A DNA stretch of 64,000 nt, from NCBI RefSeq assembly GCF_003201815.1, contig NZ_QJKB01000001.1:1523215-1587214 (forward strand). The letters run 5' to 3'. Origin of the DNA: Undibacterium pigrum. GTDB lineage: Bacteria > Pseudomonadota > Gammaproteobacteria > Burkholderiales > Burkholderiaceae_D. A program made the position numbers and the translations under genes. Under the pieces are notes generated by a model. The model did not search any database. It was not told the origin of the DNA and saw nothing but the letters and a program-made list of their open reading frames with translations. Of the stretch, positions 43,702 through 53,005 are shown one piece after another (position 1 is the stretch's first letter; each line of letters begins with the position of its first letter).

Positions 43702-43888
43702 TCAAGCTGCCCCGGCAGGGTCCGCCCAGACCGGGCCAGCCTGTCAACCTCCAAGCAAAACTCAGGGCCCTCCCATGCAAATGTGAGGACCTTGAACTCA
43801 ACTCCAGCGACACAAACACAGACAAGCCGATTCACAGCCAGGATTAGCTGTGTTGCAATTCACTCATCTGCAACAGGTCTTACTCCCT

Positions 43889-44893
43889 CTACTGGATCTT
43901 GATAACGACCTTACCTTTTGCCCGTCCATTTTCGACATAAGCCAAGGCTTCATTACTGGCTTCAAACGGAAAAACCTTGTCTATCACCGGACGTATTACA
44001 CCGCTATCGATAAGAGAAGTAATTTCACGTAATTGCCTGCCGTGCGCCCTCATGAACAGGAAAGAGTAGCTTATATTGCGACGCGTGGATTTCCTCCTGG
44101 CGCCAAAACTCAACATGCGCATGATCAATTTCACAAACCACGGAGCGCCAATTTCTTCCGCAAACGCAGGATCCGGTGGCCCGGAAATTGAAATGAGTTT
44201 TCCGCCAGGTTTTAGTATTTGCAGTGATTTTTCCAGCGTCTGAGCGTCCTGGCTATTCAATACCACATCGTAATCGTGCAAGATTTTTTCAAAATCGTCT
44301 TTCTTGTAATCGATCACGATATCTGCACCCAGACTTTTCGCCAGATCAATATTTGCAGTACTGGTTGTGGTGGCGACAAATGCACCCAGATGCTTCGCCA
44401 ATTGAATTGCAAATGTCCCCACTCCACCGGAGCCAGCCTGGATGAATACCTTTTGCCCTCGCTTTAAATTTGCCCTCTCAACCAGCGCTTGCCATGCAGT
44501 CAAACCTACCAGCGGAATAGATGCAGCTTCTTCCATACTTAGTGAAGCTGGCTTTATCGCCAGCGAATCTTCCTTGACGGCGATAAACTCTGCAAAAGCA
44601 CCAATCCTGAAATCATCTGGCCGGGCATAGACTTCATCACCCAGCTTGAACTGCCGCACTTTAGAACCCACTTTTACCACAACCCCGGCTGCATCATGCC
44701 CGAGAATAAGTGGCAAGCGATAAGGCAGGAGGAGTTTAAATTCACCATCACGTATTTTGGCATCGAGCAGGTTAACTGCAGCGGCATGAATTTCGATCAA
44801 GACTTCATCTTCGCGTATCTCAGGGATTGGAATTTGACCAATGCGCAGCGCACCCTTTTTTTGGTAGCGATCAACAACGAAAGCTTTCATCAT
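43889..44893 (-). CDS. Zinc-independent quinone oxidoreductase (MDR superfamily)
   Basis: This 334-residue protein has an N-terminal GroES-like domain (LGHDAAGVVVKVGS) and a Rossmann domain with the NADP motif AGSGGVGTFAIQLA. The structural zinc cysteines are absent. It probably reduces quinones or enones with NADPH. It lies downstream of the second TetR gene on the same strand, with an operator-like inverted repeat in between, which suggests induction by an electrophile sensed by that TetR. Confidence 0.92.
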   Translation of the reverse strand: MMKAFVVDRYQKKGALRIGQIPIPEIREDEVLIEIHAAAVNLLDAKIRDGEFKLLLPYRLPLILGHDAAGVVVKVGSKVRQFKLGDEVYARPDDFRIGAFAEFIAVKEDSLAIKPASLSMEEAASIPLVGLTAWQALVERANLKRGQKVFIQAGSGGVGTFAIQLAKHLGAFVATTTSTANIDLAKSLGADIVIDYKKDDFEKILHDYDVVLNSQDAQTLEKSLQILKPGGKLISISGPPDPAFAEEIGAPWFVKLIMRMLSFGARRKSTRRNISYSFLFMRAHGRQLREITSLIDSGVIRPVIDKVFPFEASNEALAYVENGRAKGKVVIKIQ

Positions 44894-45055
44894 GATTATG
44901 ACTCCAATCTGTTAAAATAATTTCCGGCAAAATTCTGATGTGCATCATGCGATTCCTCAGGTTGTCTACGGCCTACAGTAATTCACTACGCCGCATACGG
45001 ACAGACTTCAACATTGCCTGTGTGCTTCACGGTAGCTAGATTCAAGTTTTTCAAT

Positions 45056-45079
45056 AAAATATGATAATCATCATATTTT
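45056..45079. promoter_or_regulatory. 24-bp perfect inverted repeat, probable TetR operator of the oxidoreductase gene
   Basis: Two 10-bp arms, AAAATATGAT (45056-45065) and ATCATATTTT (45070-45079), flank AATC. The core at 45061-45074 matches the palindrome of the MFS/TetR spacer at 12 of its 14 positions or better. It lies about 165 bp upstream of the oxidoreductase start codon. Confidence 0.7.
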
Positions 45080-45113
45080 AAGATAAGCAAACACCCAAAA
45101 ACTCTCACAGGTA

Positions 45114-45710
45114 TCACTTATCAGAGGGTGCTAGCTTTTTCCGTGCGGCCTCAAGAAAGCTTTCAGACAACTTTGGGTCATCAACTGCCCGTGCCATCAA
45201 CAAAGCACCAACCATGGTAGAGACCATTATCAATGCCTGCTCATGCGCCTCTGGCTGGCCCCAGTCTGGCAGTTGACGTGCGACGACGTCTATCATCTCT
45301 TTGATGCGGCGGGTAGCTGCACGCCGCACCTCAGGTGCCTGCCTGGGCATCTCAGAGCCCAGAGCTGTCACAGGGCAACCAGTCTCTATGCTTGCGAAAT
45401 GTTCTTTCGACAAATAGGCCTGTATTAGAGCCTGCAATGCCTGCTCTGGTGGCACGGCAGCAGCAATGCGGGTGGAAGCGGCAACCGCTTCTGCACCGGC
45501 TCTATCCGCAGCCTCGGCCAGCAATGCTTCACGTGAGGCAAAGTGACTATAGAAGCCGCCGTGAGTCAAACCTGCCTCTTTCATGAGGTCAGCGACACCA
45601 GTGCCATCATAGCCACTACGCCTTATTGCACGCGCAGCAACTTCAACGATACGTTCGTGCGTAATTTCTTTGCGACTAGCGCTTTTCGGTTTTGAAATAT
45701 TATTTCCCAT
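45114..45710 (-). CDS. TetR-family repressor upstream of a quinone oxidoreductase
   Basis: The protein (198 residues from ATG 45708-45710; in-frame ATGs at 45719, 45722 and 45734 are alternatives, none with a good ribosome binding site) has a TetR helix-turn-helix (RIVEVAARAIRRSGYDGTG, then GLTHGGFYSHFASRE). The C-terminal domain contains the single cysteine motif TGCPVTALGSEMPRQ. A regulator of this type often senses electrophiles or oxidants through that cysteine. A copy of the shared palindrome overlaps its start codon, suggesting autorepression. Confidence 0.9.
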   Translation of the reverse strand: MGNNISKPKSASRKEITHERIVEVAARAIRRSGYDGTGVADLMKEAGLTHGGFYSHFASREALLAEAADRAGAEAVAASTRIAAAVPPEQALQALIQAYLSKEHFASIETGCPVTALGSEMPRQAPEVRRAATRRIKEMIDVVARQLPDWGQPEAHEQALIMVSTMVGALLMARAVDDPKLSESFLEAARKKLAPSDK

Positions 45711-45722
45711 GATGGTCATCAT
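45709..45722. promoter_or_regulatory. Operator-like ATGATGGTCATCAT at the TetR start codon
   Basis: It differs by one base from the palindrome at 38824-38837. Its position over the translation start fits autorepression, provided the real start is at 45710 or upstream. Confidence 0.6.
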
Positions 45723-45900
45723 ATACCATTTCAAAATAAGGTGCTGGACAAGCTAATAAAAAAGAATATGAACTCATCATGAGCAGGACGCACTAGCAGC
45801 TTTATCAACTTGACAGGTGCGGGGGCCCGGAGAAATGTGGATGGACCGATGGCATTGCCAATGCCACTCTTACAAAAACTTCCGTAAGTTAACACAAATA

Positions 45901-45936
45901 AAAAAGGGATCCAGCAAAATTGCTGGATCCCTTTTT
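45901..45936. terminator. Strong bidirectional terminator after ompW
   Basis: A 16-bp arm AAAAAGGGATCCAGCA pairs with TGCTGGATCCCTTTTT over a 4-base loop. It closes the minus-strand esterase-OmpW unit and can also terminate plus-strand transcription. Confidence 0.92.
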
Positions 45937-45971
45937 ATTAAACTATGCAGGCTAAGTTTTCAGCCGCTTGA

Positions 45972-46643
45972 TCAGAAGCTGTAACCCAGTGCCACGCAAT
46001 ACACAACAGGACGGAAATCGATCGTGGTTTTACGTTCGATACTGCCAGTTGTTGCTGTCATGTCTGTTTTGACTTTGGCAGCAGCGATAGTACCAGTGAC
46101 TGACCAACGGTCATTAAACTGGTATTTAACACCCATCTGACCTGCCAGACCTATCGAATCCTTCAAGTCAATCTTGGTTGGTCCACCAGTTGCAATATTA
46201 CCTATTGCAGTCGATTTCGCATCAAAGAACTGGGTGTAGTTCAATCCAAGACCGACAAAAGGACGCCATGAATCAGTTGGCGATCCAAAATTGTAGTTGA
46301 GGAAGAAAGTTGGTGCACGTTGCTTGACTTTGGAAATAACACCATAAGGTGCCAAAGTACCGCGACCAGTTACCTCATGCTCTGGTGGAATACCAGCTAC
46401 AAAATCGAAATCAAGATGATCATTGATACGGCGTGAATAACCCAGTGCCAGGGTATTTGCATTCTGCACGACCAAGCCAGCTGGTTGTGGTGTCAGGAAT
46501 GCAGGGCCATTGCTGGTAAAGTCAGGTGATTCAGAATGCACCTGCACGTTGATGAAACCAGCGCGTACTGTGTTTTCATACGCATGCGCAGAGAAACAAG
46601 CCAGACCGAACAGGGCACTGACGGCGAAATGAATTTTTTTCAT
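45972..46643 (-). CDS. ompW: OmpW-family outer-membrane protein
   Basis: The 223-residue protein has a signal peptide (MKKIHFAVSALFGLACFSAHA) and the 8-strand OmpW barrel pattern, with NTVRAGFINVQVHSESPDF at the N-terminus, WRPFVGLGLNYTQFFD in the middle and the C-terminal phenylalanine (VALGYSF). OmpW proteins form narrow channels for small hydrophobic molecules. It lies 14 bp downstream of the esterase gene with GAGAGGA before the ATG, so the two are probably one operon. Confidence 0.92.
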   Translation of the reverse strand: MKKIHFAVSALFGLACFSAHAYENTVRAGFINVQVHSESPDFTSNGPAFLTPQPAGLVVQNANTLALGYSRRINDHLDFDFVAGIPPEHEVTGRGTLAPYGVISKVKQRAPTFFLNYNFGSPTDSWRPFVGLGLNYTQFFDAKSTAIGNIATGGPTKIDLKDSIGLAGQMGVKYQFNDRWSVTGTIAAAKVKTDMTATTGSIERKTTIDFRPVVYCVALGYSF

Positions 46644-46657
46644 GATGGCGTCCTCTC

Positions 46658-48184
46658 TTATTTAGCCAAAACTTGCTGGAAGAAGGCGCGGGATGCGGCG
46701 TGGCAGAACGGTGGTACCAGCGAGCCGTGATAAGCAGCAGCAACTGCTGATGCAGGATCCTGCTTGGCGGCAACGGCTGCATTGATAGTCGCCGTTTTGC
46801 TTTGCGCAAAACCTACTTTTGCTGCAGCAAATGGATCAGCAGCACTGGTTGGTGAAGAGTCCACGTCCAGCACTGTCAACGCTGCTGCTGGCAAGCCCTT
46901 GGCCTGGAAGAAGCCTGCTGTTGCCTGGGTGCTGGCAAAGAAGACCGTAGGATCAGCATTACCACCGCACAGGAAGACTGGCACATTTGGCACATAGTTG
47001 CGCAAATCATTCTTCACGCCAGCTTTGCGGAAAGCATTGGCTGGAGTGCAGCTTAAAGGATCAGCTGGATTGACGTTGCAAGGATTTTTCTGTGCATCGG
47101 CCAGATAGGCATTGCGATAGCTGGTCTTCACCAGGTTACCGTCACCAAAGAATACCGAGAATGCAGGAGAAGATGGGCCTGGCAGAGAGTCCTTGGCAAA
47201 CATGGCATATGCTGGCAGTTTGCCGCTGGCAAACAACTCACTAATGGATTGAGTACCAGGCAACAATGTTTCTATGCCAGTGGCGTATTTGTCTTCATAG
47301 ACCTCGCTAGGGCTAGTGTACAAACCACCATAGGATTTTTGCCAGCTGGTCGCGATCAGAGGAATAAATACCGTACCACCCGCATTTGGACTACCTGCAA
47401 AAGTCGCATCACCCAGCAAAGACATGGCGTAAGGGCCAGACATACCAGCCAATGCCGTTACCTTGAATTCAGAAGCGTAAGTTGTTTGCATGGCGCGCTG
47501 AGTTGCCATTGCCACGTGACCGCCTTGCGAATAGCCACTGACCACCAGTTTGCCAGAATCCTGTGCACCGATAGCAGAGAAAGCCTTGCGTGCTGCACGC
47601 AGGGAATCAACCATGTCATTGGCTTGTTGCTCAGCATTCAGGTAAGGGTGATAAGTCAGGGCAGAAGTGTCATAACCTGCATAGTTAGGCGCAACAACGA
47701 TGAAGCCTTGTGCTGCATACATGGCTGCCATCAATGTGGATTCTGAGTTATCACGCAGATTTGCCATGTTGAAGGACTTCTCTACTGTCGTGCCATGTGC
47801 GTACAGAATAACTGGACGTGGGCCGGTACATGCAGGATCGCTGCCGGATGGAACCATGATGGCACCGGTCGCGTCTGTCATTTCATTCGCGCCGCCAACG
47901 GTGATGTACTTCATGTAATAGGTGCTGACTTCACACTTGGGCGCACCAGTAATGGTAGTCAGGCCTGGTTTTGCTGCATCCAGAGAAGCCTTGAAGACGA
48001 CTGGATCAAGCTTTGTCAGTGCCGGGCCACTAGCCTGAGGAATAGGCACCAGTACAGGTGGATTAGCGACCAGTGTGCCGCGGGTAGGTGTGTTATCGAT
48101 GACTGGACCAGCACTACCGCCGCCACCGCAAGCCGATAAAACGGCAGCGGAAAGCACGCCCAGTGCTACGTGAATTTGACGCAT
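46658..48184 (-). CDS. Lipoprotein alpha/beta-hydrolase (secretory lipase/esterase type)
   Basis: The 508-residue protein begins with a lipoprotein signal (VLSAAVLSAC, lipidated Cys19) and a Gly-rich tether. The hydrolase fold shows GTTVEKSFNM, the nucleophile Ser219 in SGYSQGGH and a late Asp (NADPTVFF). It resembles secretory lipases and tannase-like esterases that act on lipids or polymer esters outside the cytoplasm. Co-transcription with an OmpW channel suggests the hydrophobic products enter through OmpW; this is inference. AGGAG precedes the ATG. Confidence 0.88.
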   Translation of the reverse strand: MRQIHVALGVLSAAVLSACGGGGSAGPVIDNTPTRGTLVANPPVLVPIPQASGPALTKLDPVVFKASLDAAKPGLTTITGAPKCEVSTYYMKYITVGGANEMTDATGAIMVPSGSDPACTGPRPVILYAHGTTVEKSFNMANLRDNSESTLMAAMYAAQGFIVVAPNYAGYDTSALTYHPYLNAEQQANDMVDSLRAARKAFSAIGAQDSGKLVVSGYSQGGHVAMATQRAMQTTYASEFKVTALAGMSGPYAMSLLGDATFAGSPNAGGTVFIPLIATSWQKSYGGLYTSPSEVYEDKYATGIETLLPGTQSISELFASGKLPAYAMFAKDSLPGPSSPAFSVFFGDGNLVKTSYRNAYLADAQKNPCNVNPADPLSCTPANAFRKAGVKNDLRNYVPNVPVFLCGGNADPTVFFASTQATAGFFQAKGLPAAALTVLDVDSSPTSAADPFAAAKVGFAQSKTATINAAVAAKQDPASAVAAAYHGSLVPPFCHAASRAFFQQVLAK

Positions 48185-48509
48185 TGTTGTCTCCTGTTAA
48201 GTATTTTTTTGCAAGTCATTAAAAGCCCAAGCATCATTTAAAAAATGGCACGGGCGTTCTAAAACTTAAGAATAGTATGTCATTTGCGCAATTTACTGAA
48301 TAGCGAAAACTATCCATCTAGAGTAAACACTCTTAAAAAAACTGCTTTAACTTGCCCCCTGCAGTTTTAATGCGGGACAAATACAACACTATAAAAAAAA
48401 TGGGAGAAAGCGCAGAAAAACCTGCCGCTCTTTCCGGGCGGCAAGTATATCTTTTTCTATATGAATAAGAGCAAATTCATATGTAACATAATGTCAAGCG
48501 GCGGCTTTT
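48185..48509. other. 325-bp spacer with a minus-strand terminator
   Basis: TGCCGC (48423-48428) and GCGGCA (48438-48443) form a stem that on the minus strand is followed by five T residues (48416-48420), but because the RND gene ends at 48510 this terminator serves that upstream minus-strand operon. The remainder is AT-rich and holds the promoter of the esterase gene. Confidence 0.6.
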
Positions 48510-51500
48510 TCAGCCTGCTGTCTTCACTCCATCGACAACAGCATCAGTAGCACTCAATACATCTGGCTCATCATGAGCAAAATAAGCTTTTGCCTTTTTG
48601 CCCAGATTATCCAGGTACGTATAGGCAATTGGCACAACCAGCAAAGTCAGCAAGGTAGAAGTAATAATGCCGCCTATGACAGCCCTGCCCATAGGCGCCT
48701 GAGTTTCTGCGCCATCGCTGATACCCATGGCCATGGGCAACATGCCAAAGATCATCGCCAGTGTCGTCATCAGGATGGGACGCAAACGCACCTGCCCGGC
48801 TGCCAGCACAGCATCAAACTGGCTCATACCCTGCTTTTGCGACTGATTGATAAAATCAACCAGCAAGATCGCATTCTTGGTCACCAGTCCCATGAGCATG
48901 ATGAAGCCGATGATGGAGAAAATATTCAGGGTACTGCCGGTAATGAGCAAGGCCAGCAATACTCCGATCAGGGAAAACGGCAATGCCGTCATGATGGCCA
49001 GCGGCTGCAGGAAACTGCCAAATTGCGACGCCAGAATCAGGTAAATAAAGATGACCGCTATACCCAGCGCAGCCACGGCAGCACTAAAAGACTCTTGCAT
49101 CTCCCTGGTCTGGCCACCAATATCAAAGCGGTAGCCTGGCGGCAGTTCTATGGTCTTGACCAGATTTTGCACTTCAGTACCTACGTCACCGGCAGGCCGC
49201 CCTTCCACGTTGGCATAAATGGCCGCCCTGCGTTGCAAGTCCTGGCGCTTGATCACGCGCGGGCTGGTGCTGGGCAAAAATTGTACGACCTGACGCAGAG
49301 GCACCATCATCGGTTTGCCACTGGCATCAACCTTACTGCTGGCCACTGACAAATCCGCCAGGTCAGAAATTTTTTGCCTGCCAGACTTCGGCAACTGCAC
49401 ATTGATTTCATAATTCTGACCATCCGGTGCCAGCCATTGGCCCAGGGTATCGCCAGCAACAAAGGGACGCAAAGCGGCACCTATCTGCTGAACAGACAAA
49501 CCAAGGTCATTTGCCAGTTCGTTATTCACCTTGACAAGCACAGTAGGGTTGGCACCAGTCAGGCTGCTTTCCAGATCAGCAATGCCTTTGATACCTGCCA
49601 TTTTTTTCATGACGCTATCAATCACATCCTGCAATTTGTCAGCATCCGGCCCCAGTATCGCCACATAGATGGGCTTGTCAAAACCCACGGCCATTTCTAT
49701 GCCCGGGATGCTTTTCAAGCGTTCACGAATTTGTATTTCTATCTGCTTTTGTGACTTGCGATGTGAAATACGTTTTTCGCTCAGCTTCATATTGATTTGC
49801 GCCGTGTTTCTCTCATTCTCCACGCCGACAGAAGTATTGATGGTCTCGATATCCTTCATGTCCCTGAGTATGGCCTCAACCTGATGAGTTTTTTCATCCG
49901 TGTATTGCAGGCTGGAGCCAACCGGTGTTTTCAGGTTGATGGTGATTTGCCCTTCGTCCGCTTCGGGTACGAATTCTGTTCCTATCAGAGGCAAGAGAAA
50001 GAAGCTACCTATGAACAAGGAAAACGCCAGCAACAAAGTAGTTTTGCGTTTGCGTAAAACCAGTTGCAATAATTTGCCATAGATCACATGCAGCTTGTCT
50101 ATGCCATGCTCTATCGCCTCCATGAATTTAGCCAACCACGGCAGGCGCTTGAAGCGATTTTCTTCCGGGTCACGCCATATCGATGACAGCATGGGGTCAA
50201 GGGTAAAGCTGACAAACAGCGACACCAGCACCGCAACGGTCACCGTGATACCGAACTGGAAAAAGAATTTACCTATCATGCCCTTCATGAAAGCCACGGG
50301 CACAAACACAGCGACGATGGCAAAGGTAGTCGCCATGACGGCAAGACCAATTTCATTGGTGCCGTCTTCTGCTGCCTGCCTGTGCCCCTTACCCATACCA
50401 AGGTGGCGCACGATATTTTCACGCACGACAATGGCATCATCAATCAGCAAACCTATACAGAGAGATAACGCCATCATGGTCAGGAAATTCAGGGTAAAAC
50501 CAAAAGCCTTCAATGCAATGAAGGTGGCAATCACTGAAATAGGCAAGGTCAGACCAGTGATGATGGTACTTCGCCAGGAATGCAGGAACAGGAACACGAT
50601 CAGCACAGTCAGGCCCGCACCTTCTAGTATGGTCTCCTTGACGCCATCGAGGGAATGTTTGACGAAATCAGCATTATTTTCACTGACTGTCATTTGCACA
50701 TCTTTGGGTAAGCGGGTTTTCAGATCTGCTATCGCTTCGACGATGCCGTCACCAACTTCAACGATATTGGCATCCTGTATACGGCTCACTGCCAGAGAGA
50801 TTGACCTTTTTCCGTTTACACGCGAGATGGAATATTCTTCTCTTTCGCCATCCTGAACTTCAGCGATCTGTTCCAGATAAACAGGTGCGCCTGCACGCCG
50901 GGCGACGATGATTTTATTGAAGCCGCGTGTGTCACCAACCTTGGCTTCCAGCCTGACCAACTGATCCTGTGCGCCGCGGGTAATCAAGCCTGCTGGCATA
51001 TTTTGATTGGTGCTTTGTATGGCGCTCAAGACTTCATTGACACCAATATGATTGGCCGCCATGCGGTCAGGCATGAGCTTGACCTGCACCTGACGCACCA
51101 CTGCACCGCGCACGTCCACCCTGCCAACGCCTGGCACACTCTGCAATTTCTTGACGATGATCTGGTCTGTCATATTCGACAAATCGCGCAGGCTACGCTC
51201 GCTGGAACTGATCGCCATTTGCACCACCGGGCGGCCATTGCCATCCCCCCCCTTGATGATGAAAGGGTCTTTCACATCGCGCGGGAAACTCGGACGTATC
51301 TGGGCAACCTTGTCACGCACTTCCTGCAAGACCTTGTCACCATTCACCGACAACTGGAATTCTATCCAGATACCTGCGCGGCCTTCATAGGAACTGGCCA
51401 TGATGCGCTTGACGCCGCTGATGGTATTGACGACATTTTCTACCGGTTTGGTAATGTCATTTTCAACGATCTCTGGCGAAGCGCCGGGATACATGACTTC

Positions 51501-51641
51501 CATCCAGACACCAGGCGACTCCACATTGGGCATGTTTTCCAGGCCCAGTCCTTTATAGGAAAAAATACCCAGGACCATCAGGCCTATCATCACCATGGTG
51601 GCGAAGACCGGATTTTGTATACTGACTTTGGTCATCCACAT
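48510..51641 (-). CDS. RND multidrug efflux pump, HAE1 family
   Basis: This 1043-residue inner-membrane transporter has the HAE1 layout: TM1, a large periplasmic porter domain, TM2-TM6 with the proton-relay pair in GLLIDDAIVVREN (near residue 405), a second periplasmic domain and TM7-TM12 (GLVTKNAILLVDF). It exchanges protons for drugs as a trimer. It follows the adaptor gene by 3 bp. No outer-membrane TolC-type channel is present in the window, so it must use one encoded elsewhere. Confidence 0.96.
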   Translation of the reverse strand: MWMTKVSIQNPVFATMVMIGLMVLGIFSYKGLGLENMPNVESPGVWMEVMYPGASPEIVENDITKPVENVVNTISGVKRIMASSYEGRAGIWIEFQLSVNGDKVLQEVRDKVAQIRPSFPRDVKDPFIIKGGDGNGRPVVQMAISSSERSLRDLSNMTDQIIVKKLQSVPGVGRVDVRGAVVRQVQVKLMPDRMAANHIGVNEVLSAIQSTNQNMPAGLITRGAQDQLVRLEAKVGDTRGFNKIIVARRAGAPVYLEQIAEVQDGEREEYSISRVNGKRSISLAVSRIQDANIVEVGDGIVEAIADLKTRLPKDVQMTVSENNADFVKHSLDGVKETILEGAGLTVLIVFLFLHSWRSTIITGLTLPISVIATFIALKAFGFTLNFLTMMALSLCIGLLIDDAIVVRENIVRHLGMGKGHRQAAEDGTNEIGLAVMATTFAIVAVFVPVAFMKGMIGKFFFQFGITVTVAVLVSLFVSFTLDPMLSSIWRDPEENRFKRLPWLAKFMEAIEHGIDKLHVIYGKLLQLVLRKRKTTLLLAFSLFIGSFFLLPLIGTEFVPEADEGQITINLKTPVGSSLQYTDEKTHQVEAILRDMKDIETINTSVGVENERNTAQINMKLSEKRISHRKSQKQIEIQIRERLKSIPGIEMAVGFDKPIYVAILGPDADKLQDVIDSVMKKMAGIKGIADLESSLTGANPTVLVKVNNELANDLGLSVQQIGAALRPFVAGDTLGQWLAPDGQNYEINVQLPKSGRQKISDLADLSVASSKVDASGKPMMVPLRQVVQFLPSTSPRVIKRQDLQRRAAIYANVEGRPAGDVGTEVQNLVKTIELPPGYRFDIGGQTREMQESFSAAVAALGIAVIFIYLILASQFGSFLQPLAIMTALPFSLIGVLLALLITGSTLNIFSIIGFIMLMGLVTKNAILLVDFINQSQKQGMSQFDAVLAAGQVRLRPILMTTLAMIFGMLPMAMGISDGAETQAPMGRAVIGGIITSTLLTLLVVPIAYTYLDNLGKKAKAYFAHDEPDVLSATDAVVDGVKTAG

Positions 51642-51644
51642 GGC

Positions 51645-52826
51645 TTAACCCTTCGTTGCTGCATTAGCCTGAGGCATTTTCACCTTGCTGCCAGCCTTTA
51701 CGCCATCAAGACGCGCTGCAATCAACACGGCACCGACATCCAGCCCTTGCACGATTTGCACCTTGCCTTCATCTTCGCTGCGCATGCCGAGTTTGACGGC
51801 TTGCATCTTTACCTGATTATTGACAATTTGATAGACCACATCAGCACCATTCACCTGTCGCACTGCCGTCAATGGCACGGTTGTTACTGCTGCTGTCTTT
51901 TCCAGCACCAGATTGCCTTTGGCGAACATGCCGCCCTTTAATACTGCATCGGCATTATCAACAGCAACATAAACCATCATCGAACGTGAGCCAGCTTCTG
52001 TCGCTGGATTAATACGTGCCACCTTGCCGACGAATTCACGGCCACCAAAACCATCTACATGGAATACCACTTTTTGGCCAGCCTTTACCCTGGGGATTTC
52101 ACTGGCTGGCACTTGTGCTTCCAGCGTCATGTGGCTGAGGTTGACGATGCTGTACAAAGCAGTATCTGGCGACACTTTTTCACCGGGCTGCACATGGCGC
52201 TTGCTGATAAAACCATCCAGAGGTGAACGAACCTGAGTATCTGCCAGTGCCAGTTGGGCGACCTGCTTTTGCGACAAGGCTGACTTCAGGCTGGCCTGCG
52301 CCAGTTCCAGTCCATTGTGCGTAGTGTCATAGGCATTTTGTGAAATATAGTTTTGCTTCAGCAAAGTTTCATTCGACAGACGGTTCTTTTGCGCCAGTGC
52401 CAGCCTGGCTTGCGCCTCATCTACCGCAGCTTCTTGCGTGGTCAGTCTGGCATGCAAATCGGCAGCAGTAAAGCGGGCGATGATCTGCCCTTTTTGTACT
52501 GCCACACCTTCCTGCAATGGTGCCTCTGCCACTTCTGCAATGACTTTGGCACGCACGGTAACCTGGCTTTCAGGCACCAGGGAGCCAGAGACTGGCAACT
52601 GTGCTGATAACTCTTTCAGTTCAGCACTGGCAATATCGGCCGCTGCCAGTTCAAAGATGACTTCCTTGTCTGCGGCCTTCTTTTCACTGGTGCTTGCCTG
52701 CGCCGTCGTCTTGCTGGAATAAGCAAACCACAGAGCGCCAGAAATTACCAATACCACAACAGCCACAACAGGTGTACGCCATAGTAATTGTCCCTGGGCA
52801 TTGCGGAAATAAGATTTGTTTTGCAT
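51645..52826 (-). CDS. RND periplasmic adaptor (membrane fusion protein)
   Basis: The ATG at 52824-52826 (393 residues, MQNKSYFRNAQ) is preferred. An in-frame ATG at 52898 would add 24 residues that also begin MQNKV and look like non-coding sequence. An N-terminal anchor helix (VVAVVVLVISGALWFAYSS) is followed by the lipoyl/hairpin/lipoyl arrangement (VRAKVIAEVAEAPLQEGVAVQKGQ and DTQVRSPLDGFISKRHVQPGEKV) and beta-barrel domains. It links the RND pump to an outer-membrane channel. Confidence 0.94.
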   Translation of the reverse strand: MQNKSYFRNAQGQLLWRTPVVAVVVLVISGALWFAYSSKTTAQASTSEKKAADKEVIFELAAADIASAELKELSAQLPVSGSLVPESQVTVRAKVIAEVAEAPLQEGVAVQKGQIIARFTAADLHARLTTQEAAVDEAQARLALAQKNRLSNETLLKQNYISQNAYDTTHNGLELAQASLKSALSQKQVAQLALADTQVRSPLDGFISKRHVQPGEKVSPDTALYSIVNLSHMTLEAQVPASEIPRVKAGQKVVFHVDGFGGREFVGKVARINPATEAGSRSMMVYVAVDNADAVLKGGMFAKGNLVLEKTAAVTTVPLTAVRQVNGADVVYQIVNNQVKMQAVKLGMRSEDEGKVQIVQGLDVGAVLIAARLDGVKAGSKVKMPQANAATKG

Positions 52827-52904
52827 GATGAATTTATTCCAGTGAGATTCTGCGCCACGTCCGCTCTGCCGCCAGGCAGGCCAGACTTTGTTTTGCATTG
52901 GACA

Positions 52905-52924
52905 GAACTAATAATAATTAGTTC
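52905..52924. promoter_or_regulatory. 20-bp palindrome GAACTAAT-N4-ATTAGTTC upstream of the RND operon
   Basis: The two 8-bp arms are perfect reverse complements, located about 80 bp before the adaptor start codon. A repressor operator is the simplest reading; no regulator gene is adjacent. It also lies just beyond the shared terminator with the bufferin operon. Confidence 0.55.
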
Positions 52925-52944
52925 ATCACAGACTCGCCACAAAA

Positions 52945-52972
52945 AAAGAGCCAGTTTTTTTACTGGCTCTTT
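52945..52972. terminator. Bidirectional terminator after the bufferin operon
   Basis: AAAGAGCCAGT (52945-52955) pairs with ACTGGCTCTTT (52962-52972) over a T-rich loop, with further A residues on the left side that give a T-run on the minus strand. It closes the DUF2282-DUF692-DUF2063-DoxX operon. Confidence 0.85.
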
Positions 52973-53005
52973 CTTCATGCTCACTCAATACGACCAAGTA
53001 CTGTC

